DNA of 52,441 nt, taken from NCBI GenBank assembly GCA_002748705.1, contig PDSZ01000025.1:1-52441 (forward strand), read 5' to 3'. The translations under genes and the position numbers were made by a program. The stretch is from Candidatus Fermentibacterota bacterium. GTDB lineage: Bacteria; Fermentibacterota; Fermentibacteria; Fermentibacterales; Fermentibacteraceae. This document shows positions 17,584 to 25,884 of the stretch, piece after piece. The notes under the pieces were generated by a model. It saw only the letters and a list, made by a program, of their open reading frames with translations, was not told the origin of the DNA and did no database searches. How positions within the stretch are numbered: position 1 is the first letter of the stretch; every line of letters starts with the position of its first letter.

Positions 17584-19745
17584 TTGGGACAGTACACTCC
17601 CTTCTTTCGCTGTTCAAGCAGAGGAAAACCGCACCTGGGACACCTGCGGTCAATTGGTCTGTTCCACATGGAGTACCGGCAGTCAGGGTATCTGCTGCAT
17701 GAATAGAAGACCCTGCCTTTTCGGGATGTCCTTTCCACCAGCACACCTGAACAGCCCTCCTCAGGGCATGAAACCCCTGCAGGTAAAGGCCCTTTGTAGT
17801 CGCATGCACTGCAGACTGCATACCTGCCGTACCTGCCCCTTCTAACTGAGAGTTTTTCACCGCATACAGGGCATGGAGCAGCAGCTTTCCCGCTGCTATC
17901 ATCTTCCACCGGCTTTGTATACCTGCAGCCTGGGAACCCGGGACACGCAAGGAACTTTCCGTACTTACTTATTTTCTCCACCAGGTTGCGACCGCATTCA
18001 GGGCACTTCTCGGTAGTTTCCCTTGCCAGTGACGCCTTTACTTCAGGAAGCTTCTGCATGGCACTTTCAAGGGAAGCTGCAAGCGGTCTGTAAAGCTCTG
18101 CTACAGCATCTTTATACTCTTTTCTGCCTGAAGCTATCATGTCCAGAAGCTCTTCCATTCTGGCAGTGAAGTCGATCTGGAAGATGTGAGGAAAGAGTCT
18201 GGTAAGAAGGTCTGAAGTGACCATTCCAACCTCTGAAGGGATCAGCTTCTTTTCCGATACTTCCGTATATCCCCTCTTCTTCAGAGTGGCAATGATCGAC
18301 ACATAGGTTGAGGGACGGCCTATGCCGAGCTTCTTCATCTCTGAAACCAGCCCGGCTTCTGTGAACCTTGCCGGAGGTTTGGTGAACTTCTGTTCGGTGT
18401 TTATATCAAGAAGCTCCACAGGCCCCCTGGAAACATCAGGAATGGGAGAGGTAACACTTATCTGACCAGGGTCAACCGCTGCAAATCCTCTGGAAGCAAC
18501 CTTCTGCCCCACAGTGCGGAAAACAAGGGAACCGCCGGTTGTTGTAACCGTTGTCTCTGCTATTACCGCCTCTTTCATCTGCGTGGCAATAAACCTGTTC
18601 CATATGAGGGTGTAAAGTTTCAGGTGCCTTGAATCCAGCAGACCCTTCAGGCTATCAGGGGTTCTTTTGGGATCGGTGGGGCGAATGGCTTCGTGGGCAT
18701 CCTGAGCGCCGCCGCTGGAACGGTATCTTCGCGGTTTCTCAGAGAGGGCTTCAGCACCCCACTTATCCTTTATGTATTCTCTGCAGCCATCTAACGCAGA
18801 GGGCTCTATTCTTACAGAATCGGTACGCATATAGGTTATGAGACCTGTGGTCTCGCCGTCTATTTCAAAACCTTCATAGAGATCCTGGGCAAGGCGCATT
18901 GTGGCAGATGGAGAGAAGGATAGCCTGGAGGATGCTGTAACCTGCAATGAACTGGTAATGAAAGGAGGAGAAGGCTTTCTTCTGCGAAGCTTTTCTTCAA
19001 TGTCAGTTATCTCCCATGAAGCTTTCTTTGCAAGCTGAAGAACTGAATCGGCGTCTTTCCGGTTTTTCGGTGAATACTTCTCACCATCTGCCCTCTTGCC
19101 ATTTTGGCGAAAAAGCCTGCCTGTGTATTCTTCACTCTTGCTGCGGAATCGGGCGGTAACAGGCCAGAACTCCACAGGGGTAAAGCTCTTGATAGCTTTT
19201 TCTCTCTCAGATATGAGCATCAGGGCAACTGTCTGGACTCTTCCTGCACTGAGCCCCTTCCCCACCGTTCGCCACAGGTAGGGGCTTACTCTGTATCCAA
19301 CCAGCCTGTCCATAACCCGCCTTGCCTGCTGGGCATCAACAAGGTCCATGTCTATGTCCGAAGCGCTTTTTGCCGCGATCTGCACTGCGCTTCTGGTTAT
19401 GGCGTTGAAACGAATACGGTAGAATTTTCTTTCAGGGGCCTGAAGCAGCCTTGAGATGTGCCAGCAGATAGCCTCTCCTTCACGGTCAGGGTCTGCTGCA
19501 AGATAGATGCTTTTATAGCCTCCTGCTGTCTTTCTCAGCCTGGCTACAGAAGCCCTTTTGTCTGGAAGAATGGTGTATGCCGGTTCAAGTGTGTCAAGAT
19601 TGACACCAATTCTGTTTTTGGGAAGGTCCCTCACATGACCATTGGACGCGACAACATCCCAGCCCCTGCCCAGATAGTTCTTGAGGCTCTTCGCTTTTGC
19701 AGGAGACTCAATGATAACCAGTCTCCTCTCCTTTTTATCAGCCAT
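17562..19745 (-). CDS. topA: DNA topoisomerase I (type IA)
   Basis: This 727-residue enzyme relaxes negative supercoils by single-strand passage. The TOPRIM domain has the N-terminal Glu (VIIESPAKAK) and the metal site DPDREGEA (86-93). The active Tyr305 is in GLITYMRTDSVR. The C-terminus has four Cys4 zinc-ribbon units (the first CPECGRNLVEKISKYG, the last CPRCGFPLLEQRKKGVYCPN), more or less as in other long TopA proteins. It follows the zinc-ribbon membrane protein gene by 29 bases and overlaps xer. Confidence 0.97.
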   Translation of the reverse strand: MADKKERRLVIIESPAKAKSLKNYLGRGWDVVASNGHVRDLPKNRIGVNLDTLEPAYTILPDKRASVARLRKTAGGYKSIYLAADPDREGEAICWHISRLLQAPERKFYRIRFNAITRSAVQIAAKSASDIDMDLVDAQQARRVMDRLVGYRVSPYLWRTVGKGLSAGRVQTVALMLISEREKAIKSFTPVEFWPVTARFRSKSEEYTGRLFRQNGKRADGEKYSPKNRKDADSVLQLAKKASWEITDIEEKLRRRKPSPPFITSSLQVTASSRLSFSPSATMRLAQDLYEGFEIDGETTGLITYMRTDSVRIEPSALDGCREYIKDKWGAEALSEKPRRYRSSGGAQDAHEAIRPTDPKRTPDSLKGLLDSRHLKLYTLIWNRFIATQMKEAVIAETTVTTTGGSLVFRTVGQKVASRGFAAVDPGQISVTSPIPDVSRGPVELLDINTEQKFTKPPARFTEAGLVSEMKKLGIGRPSTYVSIIATLKKRGYTEVSEKKLIPSEVGMVTSDLLTRLFPHIFQIDFTARMEELLDMIASGRKEYKDAVAELYRPLAASLESAMQKLPEVKASLARETTEKCPECGRNLVEKISKYGKFLACPGFPGCRYTKPVEDDSSGKAAAPCPVCGEKLSVRRGRYGRYAVCSACDYKGPLPAGVSCPEEGCSGVLVERTSRKGRVFYSCSRYPDCRYSMWNRPIDRRCPRCGFPLLEQRKKGVYCPNCRKKTD

Positions 19746-19774
19746 TCGGAGATACTCCTGTTTTGGTCAGACAG

Positions 19775-21214
19775 TCAGTTTCCGATAAGCCATTCGGTCA
19801 CAGGACCGGTTATGGCGCTCCAGCAGTCTTCTCTGTAACTGAGAAGGTTCTGGAACATACTCGGATTGAGAACGCCCTGCACATCCTGGAAGGATTCAGC
19901 CACAAGACTCCATACAACAACACTCTGAAAGCGGTTTTCCCTGTAGATAAGAACAAGCTGGTCTATGTTGGAAGGAGTAAGCCAGTCTGCTGCGCAGCGC
20001 ATCAGGTCCATTCTGGTTTCAAGCCCGACAGGATGAGTGATTACCAGAACCAGAACAGATGTTGAGTCGTGCCATGCCAGCAGGGCACCGTCGTCAATTG
20101 CCACAGGAACTCCCGCTGCAAGCACAGAGAGCTGTCCGGTTATCATATCAGACTCACGACTGAGCAACTGGGCACCGGATACGGATCGTGGAATTGAAGA
20201 CCTGAGTTCTATCTCACAGGGGGCCTCCACAGAAGAATACTCCTCAGCAAGTTCAAGCCTCCTGATAGCATAGGGATCAGCAAAGGAGCGGTTCCCGGCA
20301 GTCTCGTCGGAGGTTTCATCAGCTATATCTTCCGTCTGGAGTGTATCCGGCTGAAGGGTCTGTAATGAGTCCTCATCTGCTGTTGCTGCAGTGCCATCCT
20401 CAGGTTCAGTGATAACAGCAGTTGAATCTGTTGAATCGCTGAACATGTTCACAGGATCGGCAATGTAGAAAACAGTCCCGATAACAACCACCGACAACAG
20501 GACAACAAGAACAGTCTTAAGAAAAGATGAGCCTCCGGAGGACTGTTTCTTTTCAACATCAGAATTTATTACAGGTTTCTGAACAGTCTTCCTCTCCACA
20601 CCGTGATTCGCATGGGCTACAGCCTTACCTGAAGTTGCACACTTGTTGCACACATGGGCTATTCTGTCGAAACAGTTCTTGCAGGTAAGGTCACCGCAGG
20701 TTCTGCATGGAGCAAGACGCTCTCCGTCCACAGGGGTTCTGCCGCAGATATGACATCTGGTAGTGTGTCTTATCTCATCGCCTGCTGATGTGATGAGAAT
20801 ATCCTCCTCATCATCTTCCAGGGGCGAATCTTCTTCAGGGTCGTCATCAACAGAATAGTCTTCATAGTCATCATCTGTATCGTCGGCGACATCTTCATCC
20901 TCCGAAATCTCATAATCATCATAAGCAGAAGGTCTGGAGACATCCTTTATATCATCTTTAACGGTTCCGGCGTCCTGGGGAGCATCATCATCAAACCTGG
21001 GAAGAAGATCAATGTAAGGGTAAAGATCCTTCTGAATAACCCTGGCTTCAGCCATAGGAACAGCTTCCCGAATAACAGACGGAGAACTTTCAACCGCTTT
21101 CTCCGCTTCATCAACTGAAAGATCAAGGCTGGTGACAAGAAGTTTGAGAACCTTCCGTTTCTCCTCTTCTCTGCCAAGTCTTACAAGCAGCAGATCAACA
21201 AGAGATTCGCTCAT
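19775..21214 (-). CDS. Unrecognised zinc-ribbon, single-pass membrane protein with long acidic linker
   Basis: I do not recognise this 479-residue protein. In order it shows: a helical N-terminal domain (1-95); a very acidic linker rich in Asp and Glu (about 100-165); a treble-clef or B-box-like cysteine cluster (CHICGRTPVDGERLAPCRTC, then CKNCFDRIAHVCNKC), likely binding two zinc ions; a basic stretch; one membrane helix (FLKTVLVVLLSVVVIGTVFYI); a low-complexity Thr/Asp/Glu linker; and an extracytoplasmic domain of about 150 residues. It starts immediately after the stop of the second mglA (TAAATG, no gap), so coupling to that GTPase is likely. A cytoplasmic zinc domain tied to an outside domain looks like a signalling or scaffolding layout. 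Confidence 0.75.
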   Translation of the reverse strand: MSESLVDLLLVRLGREEEKRKVLKLLVTSLDLSVDEAEKAVESSPSVIREAVPMAEARVIQKDLYPYIDLLPRFDDDAPQDAGTVKDDIKDVSRPSAYDDYEISEDEDVADDTDDDYEDYSVDDDPEEDSPLEDDEEDILITSAGDEIRHTTRCHICGRTPVDGERLAPCRTCGDLTCKNCFDRIAHVCNKCATSGKAVAHANHGVERKTVQKPVINSDVEKKQSSGGSSFLKTVLVVLLSVVVIGTVFYIADPVNMFSDSTDSTAVITEPEDGTAATADEDSLQTLQPDTLQTEDIADETSDETAGNRSFADPYAIRRLELAEEYSSVEAPCEIELRSSIPRSVSGAQLLSRESDMITGQLSVLAAGVPVAIDDGALLAWHDSTSVLVLVITHPVGLETRMDLMRCAADWLTPSNIDQLVLIYRENRFQSVVVWSLVAESFQDVQGVLNPSMFQNLLSYREDCWSAITGPVTEWLIGN

Positions 21215-21817
21215 TTACGCCCTTCCTTCAAGAAGCTCGAACTGCCTGTGAAGACGGGCGATGACCATTCTGCTCACTCTCCGCAGTGTTTCAAACACCC
21301 CTTTGCCCTCTGAAGCAACAGATTCGAGACACGGAACCTTTGAGAGACCAAGTTCAGTTACTATACGGGAAACCGGCATCGCATCCGGAAGATCCCTCTT
21401 ATTGCACTGCAAAACAAGACTTACACCTTTTCTTTTCTGCGTTCTGAGGTTTTCCTTCAGGTCTCTGAGGCTCGCAATGTTTGCATCCATTCTGAACTCC
21501 TGAGAGTCAGCAACAAAAACGATACCATCCACTCCCTGAAGAATAAGCCTTCTGCTGTCTGAGTACATGGCCTGCCCGGGAACACTGTACAGGTGAAGCC
21601 TTATCTTGAACCCGTTAATCTCTCCGGAATCCAGAGGAAGAAAATCAAAAAAGAGGGTTCTCTCATTGCCTGCTGCAAGTGAGATGAGTTTACCCCTTGA
21701 ATCAGCTGATACCTGACTATGGATATACTTCACATTGGTAGTTTTTCCGGAAAGACCCGGCCCGGCATAAACAAGCTTGCAGTCTATCTCTTTTGCACTG
21801 TAGCTAACCGTTGCCAT
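21215..21817 (-). CDS. MglA-type small Ras-like GTPase (copy 2)
   Basis: This 200-residue GTPase has the P-loop GPGLSGKTTN, switch block ERTLFFDFLP, LHLYSVPGQ and the guanine-specificity motif NKRD. It is clearly related to the copy at 11325 but differs in the C-terminal helix, which here carries a charged tail. The ATG at 21817 has AGGG eight bases before it, a better start than the upstream GTG at 21826. It lies 5 bases after tatA and directly abuts the zinc-ribbon membrane protein gene, a plausible effector. Confidence 0.9.
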   Translation of the reverse strand: MATVSYSAKEIDCKLVYAGPGLSGKTTNVKYIHSQVSADSRGKLISLAAGNERTLFFDFLPLDSGEINGFKIRLHLYSVPGQAMYSDSRRLILQGVDGIVFVADSQEFRMDANIASLRDLKENLRTQKRKGVSLVLQCNKRDLPDAMPVSRIVTELGLSKVPCLESVASEGKGVFETLRRVSRMVIARLHRQFELLEGRA

Positions 21818-21822
21818 CAGAA

Positions 21823-22017
21823 TCACCCTTCATTGGTGTTCCGGGAATTCCCGTTTTTGCCGTGGTCTTCATCAAGGTCAGTCTCACGCATTCCCTTCTT
21901 GAACTGATTAAGAGATCTTCCGATGGAACGGGCGATCTCAGGTATCCTTTTTGCCCCGAAAAGGAGGAGCAGGACAACCAGTATGACTATGAGTTCCACT
22001 GTTCCGATTCGACCCAA
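21823..22017 (-). CDS. tatA: Sec-independent (Tat) translocase subunit TatA/TatE
   Basis: This 64-residue protein has the TatA plan: a short N-terminal membrane helix (VELIVILVVLLLLFG), the hinge with conserved FGAKRIPEIARSIGRSL amphipathic helix, and a charged hydrophilic tail (DLDEDHGKNG). TatA rings form the pore that lets folded proteins cross the inner membrane. tatC is not in the window. A working Tat system is relevant to the exported ferredoxin at 325, because Tat is the usual route for proteins with prebuilt iron-sulfur clusters, although that protein lacks a visible twin-arginine signal. Confidence 0.93.
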   Translation of the reverse strand: MGRIGTVELIVILVVLLLLFGAKRIPEIARSIGRSLNQFKKGMRETDLDEDHGKNGNSRNTNEG

Positions 22018-22035
22018 ATCAACCCTCCTGAGCTG

Positions 22036-22308
22036 TCAGAACCACTTGTATAAAACTCCGGTTACCGCAAGGCCGGCAAAGGTCATGATGTTGAGCCTTA
22101 CCGCTATTTCAGAAAGCTGGAATCTGATAATATACAAATCAAAGCCCAGCGGCCCGATGGAAATCTCGGCGCTGCCGCCGAAGAACTGCCTGAGAGCCAC
22201 TGAACTGTCCGGAAGAAGGGCGCAAACCGCCTCTCCCATTACAGTACCTGTTATCATCCCTGCCAGGGAGATAAATATCCAGAATCCTGTTGACCTTCCG
22301 TGCAGCAA
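22036..22308 (-). CDS. DUF4321-type small membrane protein
   Basis: This 90-residue protein has two clear membrane helices (FWIFISLAGMITGTVMGEAV and the C-terminal RLNIMTFAGLAVTGVLYKWF) joined by a periplasmic loop containing the FGGSAEISIGPLGFDLYIIRF strand. This arrangement matches the DUF4321 family. No function is known for that family. It is 18 bases upstream of tatA in the direction of transcription. Confidence 0.7.
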   Translation of the reverse strand: MLHGRSTGFWIFISLAGMITGTVMGEAVCALLPDSSVALRQFFGGSAEISIGPLGFDLYIIRFQLSEIAVRLNIMTFAGLAVTGVLYKWF

Positions 22309-22336
22309 CTTGTTCCTTCCACACCTGTATTTTAAC

Positions 22337-22876
22337 TTAAGGTAAGTTCATTCGCAATGCTTCCAGTTCCGGCAGTTTTCTCATTATCCCTGCTGCAGCC
22401 ATGCCTGTTATCGCTCCTGAAACTGTTCCCCAGAGGGACAGAACGGGCACAAGGGATTCAGAAGGAAGCTCACTTAGTAATGCACCGGCAATGAAGAGCT
22501 GGGCCCAGAGTGATGCAACTGCTCCTGATGCTGAAACTGCCGGTAAAGAAACTTTCCCTTGAAAAACACTGTGCACACCTGCCATTACAATGGTGCTGGC
22601 AGCAGCGCCTGAAGCTGAGAGAAGAAATGCAGGGGTTGCTATGGTACCGGTAACAAGTGCCACTGCAGTAACTCTGGCAAAGTTCAGCTCAAGGGCTTTT
22701 AAAAAACCTGAACGGATTATCACAATAATCGCCGGTATGTTGGCAAGCCCAAGTCTCAGAAAAGGCAGCGGCCTGGGAACCATACTGTCCACAACACCCA
22801 GAACAGTGGCTGCAGCCACCAGCAGAGCTAATTCCCTGCGGCCTTCAGAAGACAATCTTCCACTTCCCTGAAACAT
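22337..22876 (-). CDS. Gx transporter family membrane protein (Hpre_diP_synt_I type)
   Basis: This 179-residue polytopic protein carries the family opening VLGVVDSMVPRPLPFLRLGL with ANIPAIIVI, then four or five further helices. The family was once called heptaprenyl diphosphate synthase component I but is now regarded as an ECF-like substrate-binding membrane protein or a small transporter, often next to NusG-like/Gx genes. The start at 22876 gives a 49-base overlap with the glycosyltransferase gene; a TTG at 22855 preceded by GGAAG is an alternative. Confidence 0.7.
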   Translation of the reverse strand: MFQGSGRLSSEGRRELALLVAAATVLGVVDSMVPRPLPFLRLGLANIPAIIVIIRSGFLKALELNFARVTAVALVTGTIATPAFLLSASGAAASTIVMAGVHSVFQGKVSLPAVSASGAVASLWAQLFIAGALLSELPSESLVPVLSLWGTVSGAITGMAAAGIMRKLPELEALRMNLP

Positions 22877-23895
22877 TTCTCAGCGCTGAACATGTCAACT
22901 GCCCTGGTTCGGGCTGCATTCCTCAGAGTTTTTTCACAGAGGGTTTCAAGCTTCTTCACTGAAGCTGCCAGAGCCTCAGGATCACCTGTGCGGAATGAGA
23001 GCCCTGTTGTACCGCTCTTGTTTACCCAGGAAACACCTGTTGCAAGGTTGCTGCTTATCACCGGTGTTCCGCAGGCCATTGCTTCCAGCTGAACCATACC
23101 ATAGGCTTCACTTCTGTGAATGGAGGGAAGAATCAATGCCTTTGCGTTACGATAAAGGCGGATAAGCTGAGAATCACTTACATTCTCCATCAGCTGAATG
23201 GAAAGATTCTTTCGGGAAGCAGTGCGACGAATACTATCAGCCATAGGACCGCCTCCGGCCATTATCAGCCTGAAGGTTTCAGGAAGAAGTTCCCAGGCTT
23301 TCAGCAGAACGCCTATTCCCTTGTAGGAACGGAACCTGCCCACAAACAGCCAGTAATCCCCTGAGGGCCTGGAACAGGGAGAGAATCTTCCGGTATCCAC
23401 ACCTATGGGAATAACCCTGGTGTTATCAAGCTCCCTGAGAAACCGGGATGTGGTTCTGTATGTCTCGGAGGTTGCGACAACAGTTTCAGCTCCCTTGAGA
23501 AAACGCTTCAGCAGAGGCCCGTAAAGAGGAAGAAGAAATGCCTGTCTCACAATATCACTGTGATATGTTACAATGTATGGTTTTCTTGCGCGGTCCGGAA
23601 TTGAAAGCAATGCGGTAACAGCAGCAGGAAGAGGCACATGAAAATGTATTACATCTGCATCTGTCGTCATGATTTTTCTTCTGTATTCAGGAGCTATGGG
23701 GTTGGAAAGCAACCTGAGTGAACAGGGCACCGGTGACACTTTGAATCCCCTTGAGAATCCCCCCTGACCTCCTGCTGTAACCACCTCCACATTGTGTCCC
23801 TGTTCTGCGCAGAAAGAGGAGAGATCATGTATGTAACGCTCAATGCCTCCGTTTACCGCCGGAAATACATCCTTGTATACCTGCAGCACTTTCAT
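22828..23895 (-). CDS. Glycosyltransferase family 4
   Basis: This 355-residue GT-B enzyme has the N-terminal acceptor opening VYKDVFPAVNGGIERYIHDL and the C-terminal donor site with LFVGRFRSYKGIGVLLKA, HRSEAYGMVQLEAMACGTPV (the E-x7-E motif) and ISSNLATG. It should transfer a sugar from a nucleotide donor to a glycan at the inner face of the membrane. The ATG at 23895 overlaps the upstream GT4 stop (ATGA). It forms a unit with that GT4 and a nucleotidyltransferase. The donor and acceptor are unknown. Confidence 0.9.
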   Translation of the reverse strand: MKVLQVYKDVFPAVNGGIERYIHDLSSFCAEQGHNVEVVTAGGQGGFSRGFKVSPVPCSLRLLSNPIAPEYRRKIMTTDADVIHFHVPLPAAVTALLSIPDRARKPYIVTYHSDIVRQAFLLPLYGPLLKRFLKGAETVVATSETYRTTSRFLRELDNTRVIPIGVDTGRFSPCSRPSGDYWLFVGRFRSYKGIGVLLKAWELLPETFRLIMAGGGPMADSIRRTASRKNLSIQLMENVSDSQLIRLYRNAKALILPSIHRSEAYGMVQLEAMACGTPVISSNLATGVSWVNKSGTTGLSFRTGDPEALAASVKKLETLCEKTLRNAARTRAVDMFSAEKCFREVEDCLLKAAGN

Positions 23896-24956
23896 GAAAC
23901 TGCCGCCCTGTAGCATTCAAGGGTTTCAGACGCAGTTTTCTCAAGGGATAACTCACCTGCAAAATTTCTCAGATCATCAGGCGAGAATTCAGTTTCAAGA
24001 GCATTTAAAACAGCAGCTGCAATGGATTCCGGACTATCTCCTGCAATACCGGAAGCCACATTTCCGTATATCTCTGTGAGAGCCTTTGCCGGGCCGATTA
24101 CAAAAGGAGTTCCGGCAGCAGCAGATTCAAGGGGAGGAAGGCCGAAACCTTCGTAAATACTTGGATACACCATGAGCCTGGCTCCTGTCATGGCACTCAT
24201 TATCATCCTGTCGCTCACAGAACCTGTCCAGCGAACCCCTTCTGTATTCTCAAGGGCTTTTCTCAACAGGGAAGGGCCCCATCCCCACCTGCCGGTTACT
24301 GCCAGTGTAAGACCTGAGTGAACCCTTCGAATATCTTTCCATGCGGCAAGAAGGTTTCCAATGTTCTTTCTGGGTTCCACTGTTCCTGTATAGAGTATGT
24401 ATTCCCCGGTGATTCCTGTAGCCTGCCGGAAAAGTTCATCTGTTTCACTGTTATCAGGAGCAGACAGATAAACACATTTACTCTCAAGGCCCAGAAGCTC
24501 CTTTATTTCGCCTGCTGTGAAAAAGCTGTCTGCTATTATCAGTGCGGCTCTCTTTGCAACTTCGGGAAACTTCAGCCGGTAATAAAGACCTCTGACAGCT
24601 CCGAACCACTCAGGATGCCTCATGAAAGCCATATCGTGAACAGTTACAGCATATGGAATTCCTGAAGGAACAGAGCCTCCGAACGCAGGAAGGTGCAGCA
24701 GATCATACTTCTCCCTGCGAAGATGCCTGCGCACAGAAAGGTTCTCTGCCAGAAGCTTGCCGGCAGTTGTCCTTGTGCCCTGCGCCAGAGCTTTCACTGA
24801 AGAAGCTCCGATAAGCTGGAAACCCTTCAGAAGCCTTCTGGTATAGACACCTGTTCCGCCGCGGTTGGAACCTGAAGCGGCATAGAGGGCTGTTTTTGGA
24901 TCAGATGCAGGTAACAGAGTCATCACCTGTGAAGAGTCTGCCTGGCCTTCCTTCAA
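23892..24956 (-). CDS. Glycosyltransferase family 4
   Basis: This protein of up to 354 residues has the GT4 opening YAASGSNRGGTGVYTRRLLK, the donor-lobe start YTGTVEPRKNIGNLLAAWKD and the catalytic block YPSIYEGFGLPPLESAAAGT with Glu-x7-Glu. The longest start is TTG at 24956; an ATG at 24923 is also possible, and neither has an ideal ribosome site. It overlaps the nucleotidyltransferase gene, which may supply its donor sugar. Role in the envelope glycan is inferred from context. Confidence 0.9.
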   Translation of the reverse strand: MKEGQADSSQVMTLLPASDPKTALYAASGSNRGGTGVYTRRLLKGFQLIGASSVKALAQGTRTTAGKLLAENLSVRRHLRREKYDLLHLPAFGGSVPSGIPYAVTVHDMAFMRHPEWFGAVRGLYYRLKFPEVAKRAALIIADSFFTAGEIKELLGLESKCVYLSAPDNSETDELFRQATGITGEYILYTGTVEPRKNIGNLLAAWKDIRRVHSGLTLAVTGRWGWGPSLLRKALENTEGVRWTGSVSDRMIMSAMTGARLMVYPSIYEGFGLPPLESAAAGTPFVIGPAKALTEIYGNVASGIAGDSPESIAAAVLNALETEFSPDDLRNFAGELSLEKTASETLECYRAAVS

Positions 24957-25881
24957 CGGAAGTACGATCGCCGGTCACAGAACCTTCAAGATTCACCTGG
25001 GACACTAAAGAATCATCGCAGATAATAGAATCGGATATCCGTGAGTCACATATGGTGACATTTCTGCCGCAGGAGACGAATGGTCCTACTACTGAGTTTT
25101 TCAGTACAGTTCCCTCTTGAAAGAAACAGGGTTCTATAACAACAGAGTTCTTCAGAACAGGCGTTCCAGCCCCGCCGTTCTCTTTAAGAAGTATTCTGTT
25201 GGTCTCGATAAGTGTTTCCGGTTTGCCGCAGTCATACCAGCCCTGAATATTCAGCGTGCCGAAAGGTTCACCGTTCTGAAGCATGAGCTGCATTGCATCG
25301 GTAAGCTGGTACTCACCTCTTGTTCTGGTATTCTTTTCTTTCAGCTGCCGGCAGTACTCCATTAGTTTTCTGCCGCTGGCAAAATAGTAAACTCCTACAA
25401 TGGCCAGATTGCTTATGGGTTCAGATGGCTTCTCAACCAGTTTCTTCACCTGTCCGTTCTCCATTAAAACAACACCGAAACGGGAAGGATCATCCACTGG
25501 AGCTGTAACTATCAGGTTTCTGGTCTCCCCCTTTAGAACAGACAGGTCGGCGGAAAAAAGAGTGTCACCGAGAACAACCATTGAAGGGCTGTCGGTGGTG
25601 TATTCCTCAGCCAGAAGAACAGCAGAAGCAAGGCCGTCAGCACTCTCCTGAACAGCAAAATCAACCAGAATATCAGGATACCCGCTTCTGGCCCAGTCAA
25701 CAATTTCCTGCCCCAGGTAACCTGTTATAAGGGTTATGTGATCCACTCCTGCATCCTTCAGTGTATCCATCACATGGGCAAGCATCGGCCTGCCTGCCAC
25801 AGGCAGAAGAGGCTTGGGTTTCGACCATGTAAGCGGGCGCATACGGGTTCCCTTCCCTGCAGCAGGGATGATACAGTGCAT
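24901..25881 (-). CDS. Sugar-1-phosphate nucleotidyltransferase with C-terminal left-handed beta-helix
   Basis: This 326-residue enzyme activates a sugar-1-phosphate with an NTP. The opening IIPAAGKGTRMRPLTWSKPK followed by PLLPVAGRPML is the nucleotide-binding signature, GD at the VVLGDTLF strand holds the metal, and the tail is a hexapeptide-repeat beta-helix (VLKNSVVIEPCFFQEGTVLK and further turns). The layout resembles archaeal and bacterial RmlA-long or GlmU-like enzymes; glucose, mannose or N-acetylglucosamine phosphate are all possible. It lies 3 bases after ptsI and before two GT4 genes. Confidence 0.88.
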   Translation of the reverse strand: MHCIIPAAGKGTRMRPLTWSKPKPLLPVAGRPMLAHVMDTLKDAGVDHITLITGYLGQEIVDWARSGYPDILVDFAVQESADGLASAVLLAEEYTTDSPSMVVLGDTLFSADLSVLKGETRNLIVTAPVDDPSRFGVVLMENGQVKKLVEKPSEPISNLAIVGVYYFASGRKLMEYCRQLKEKNTRTRGEYQLTDAMQLMLQNGEPFGTLNIQGWYDCGKPETLIETNRILLKENGGAGTPVLKNSVVIEPCFFQEGTVLKNSVVGPFVSCGRNVTICDSRISDSIICDDSLVSQVNLEGSVTGDRTSVEGRPGRLFTGDDSVTCI

Positions 25882-25884
25882 CTT

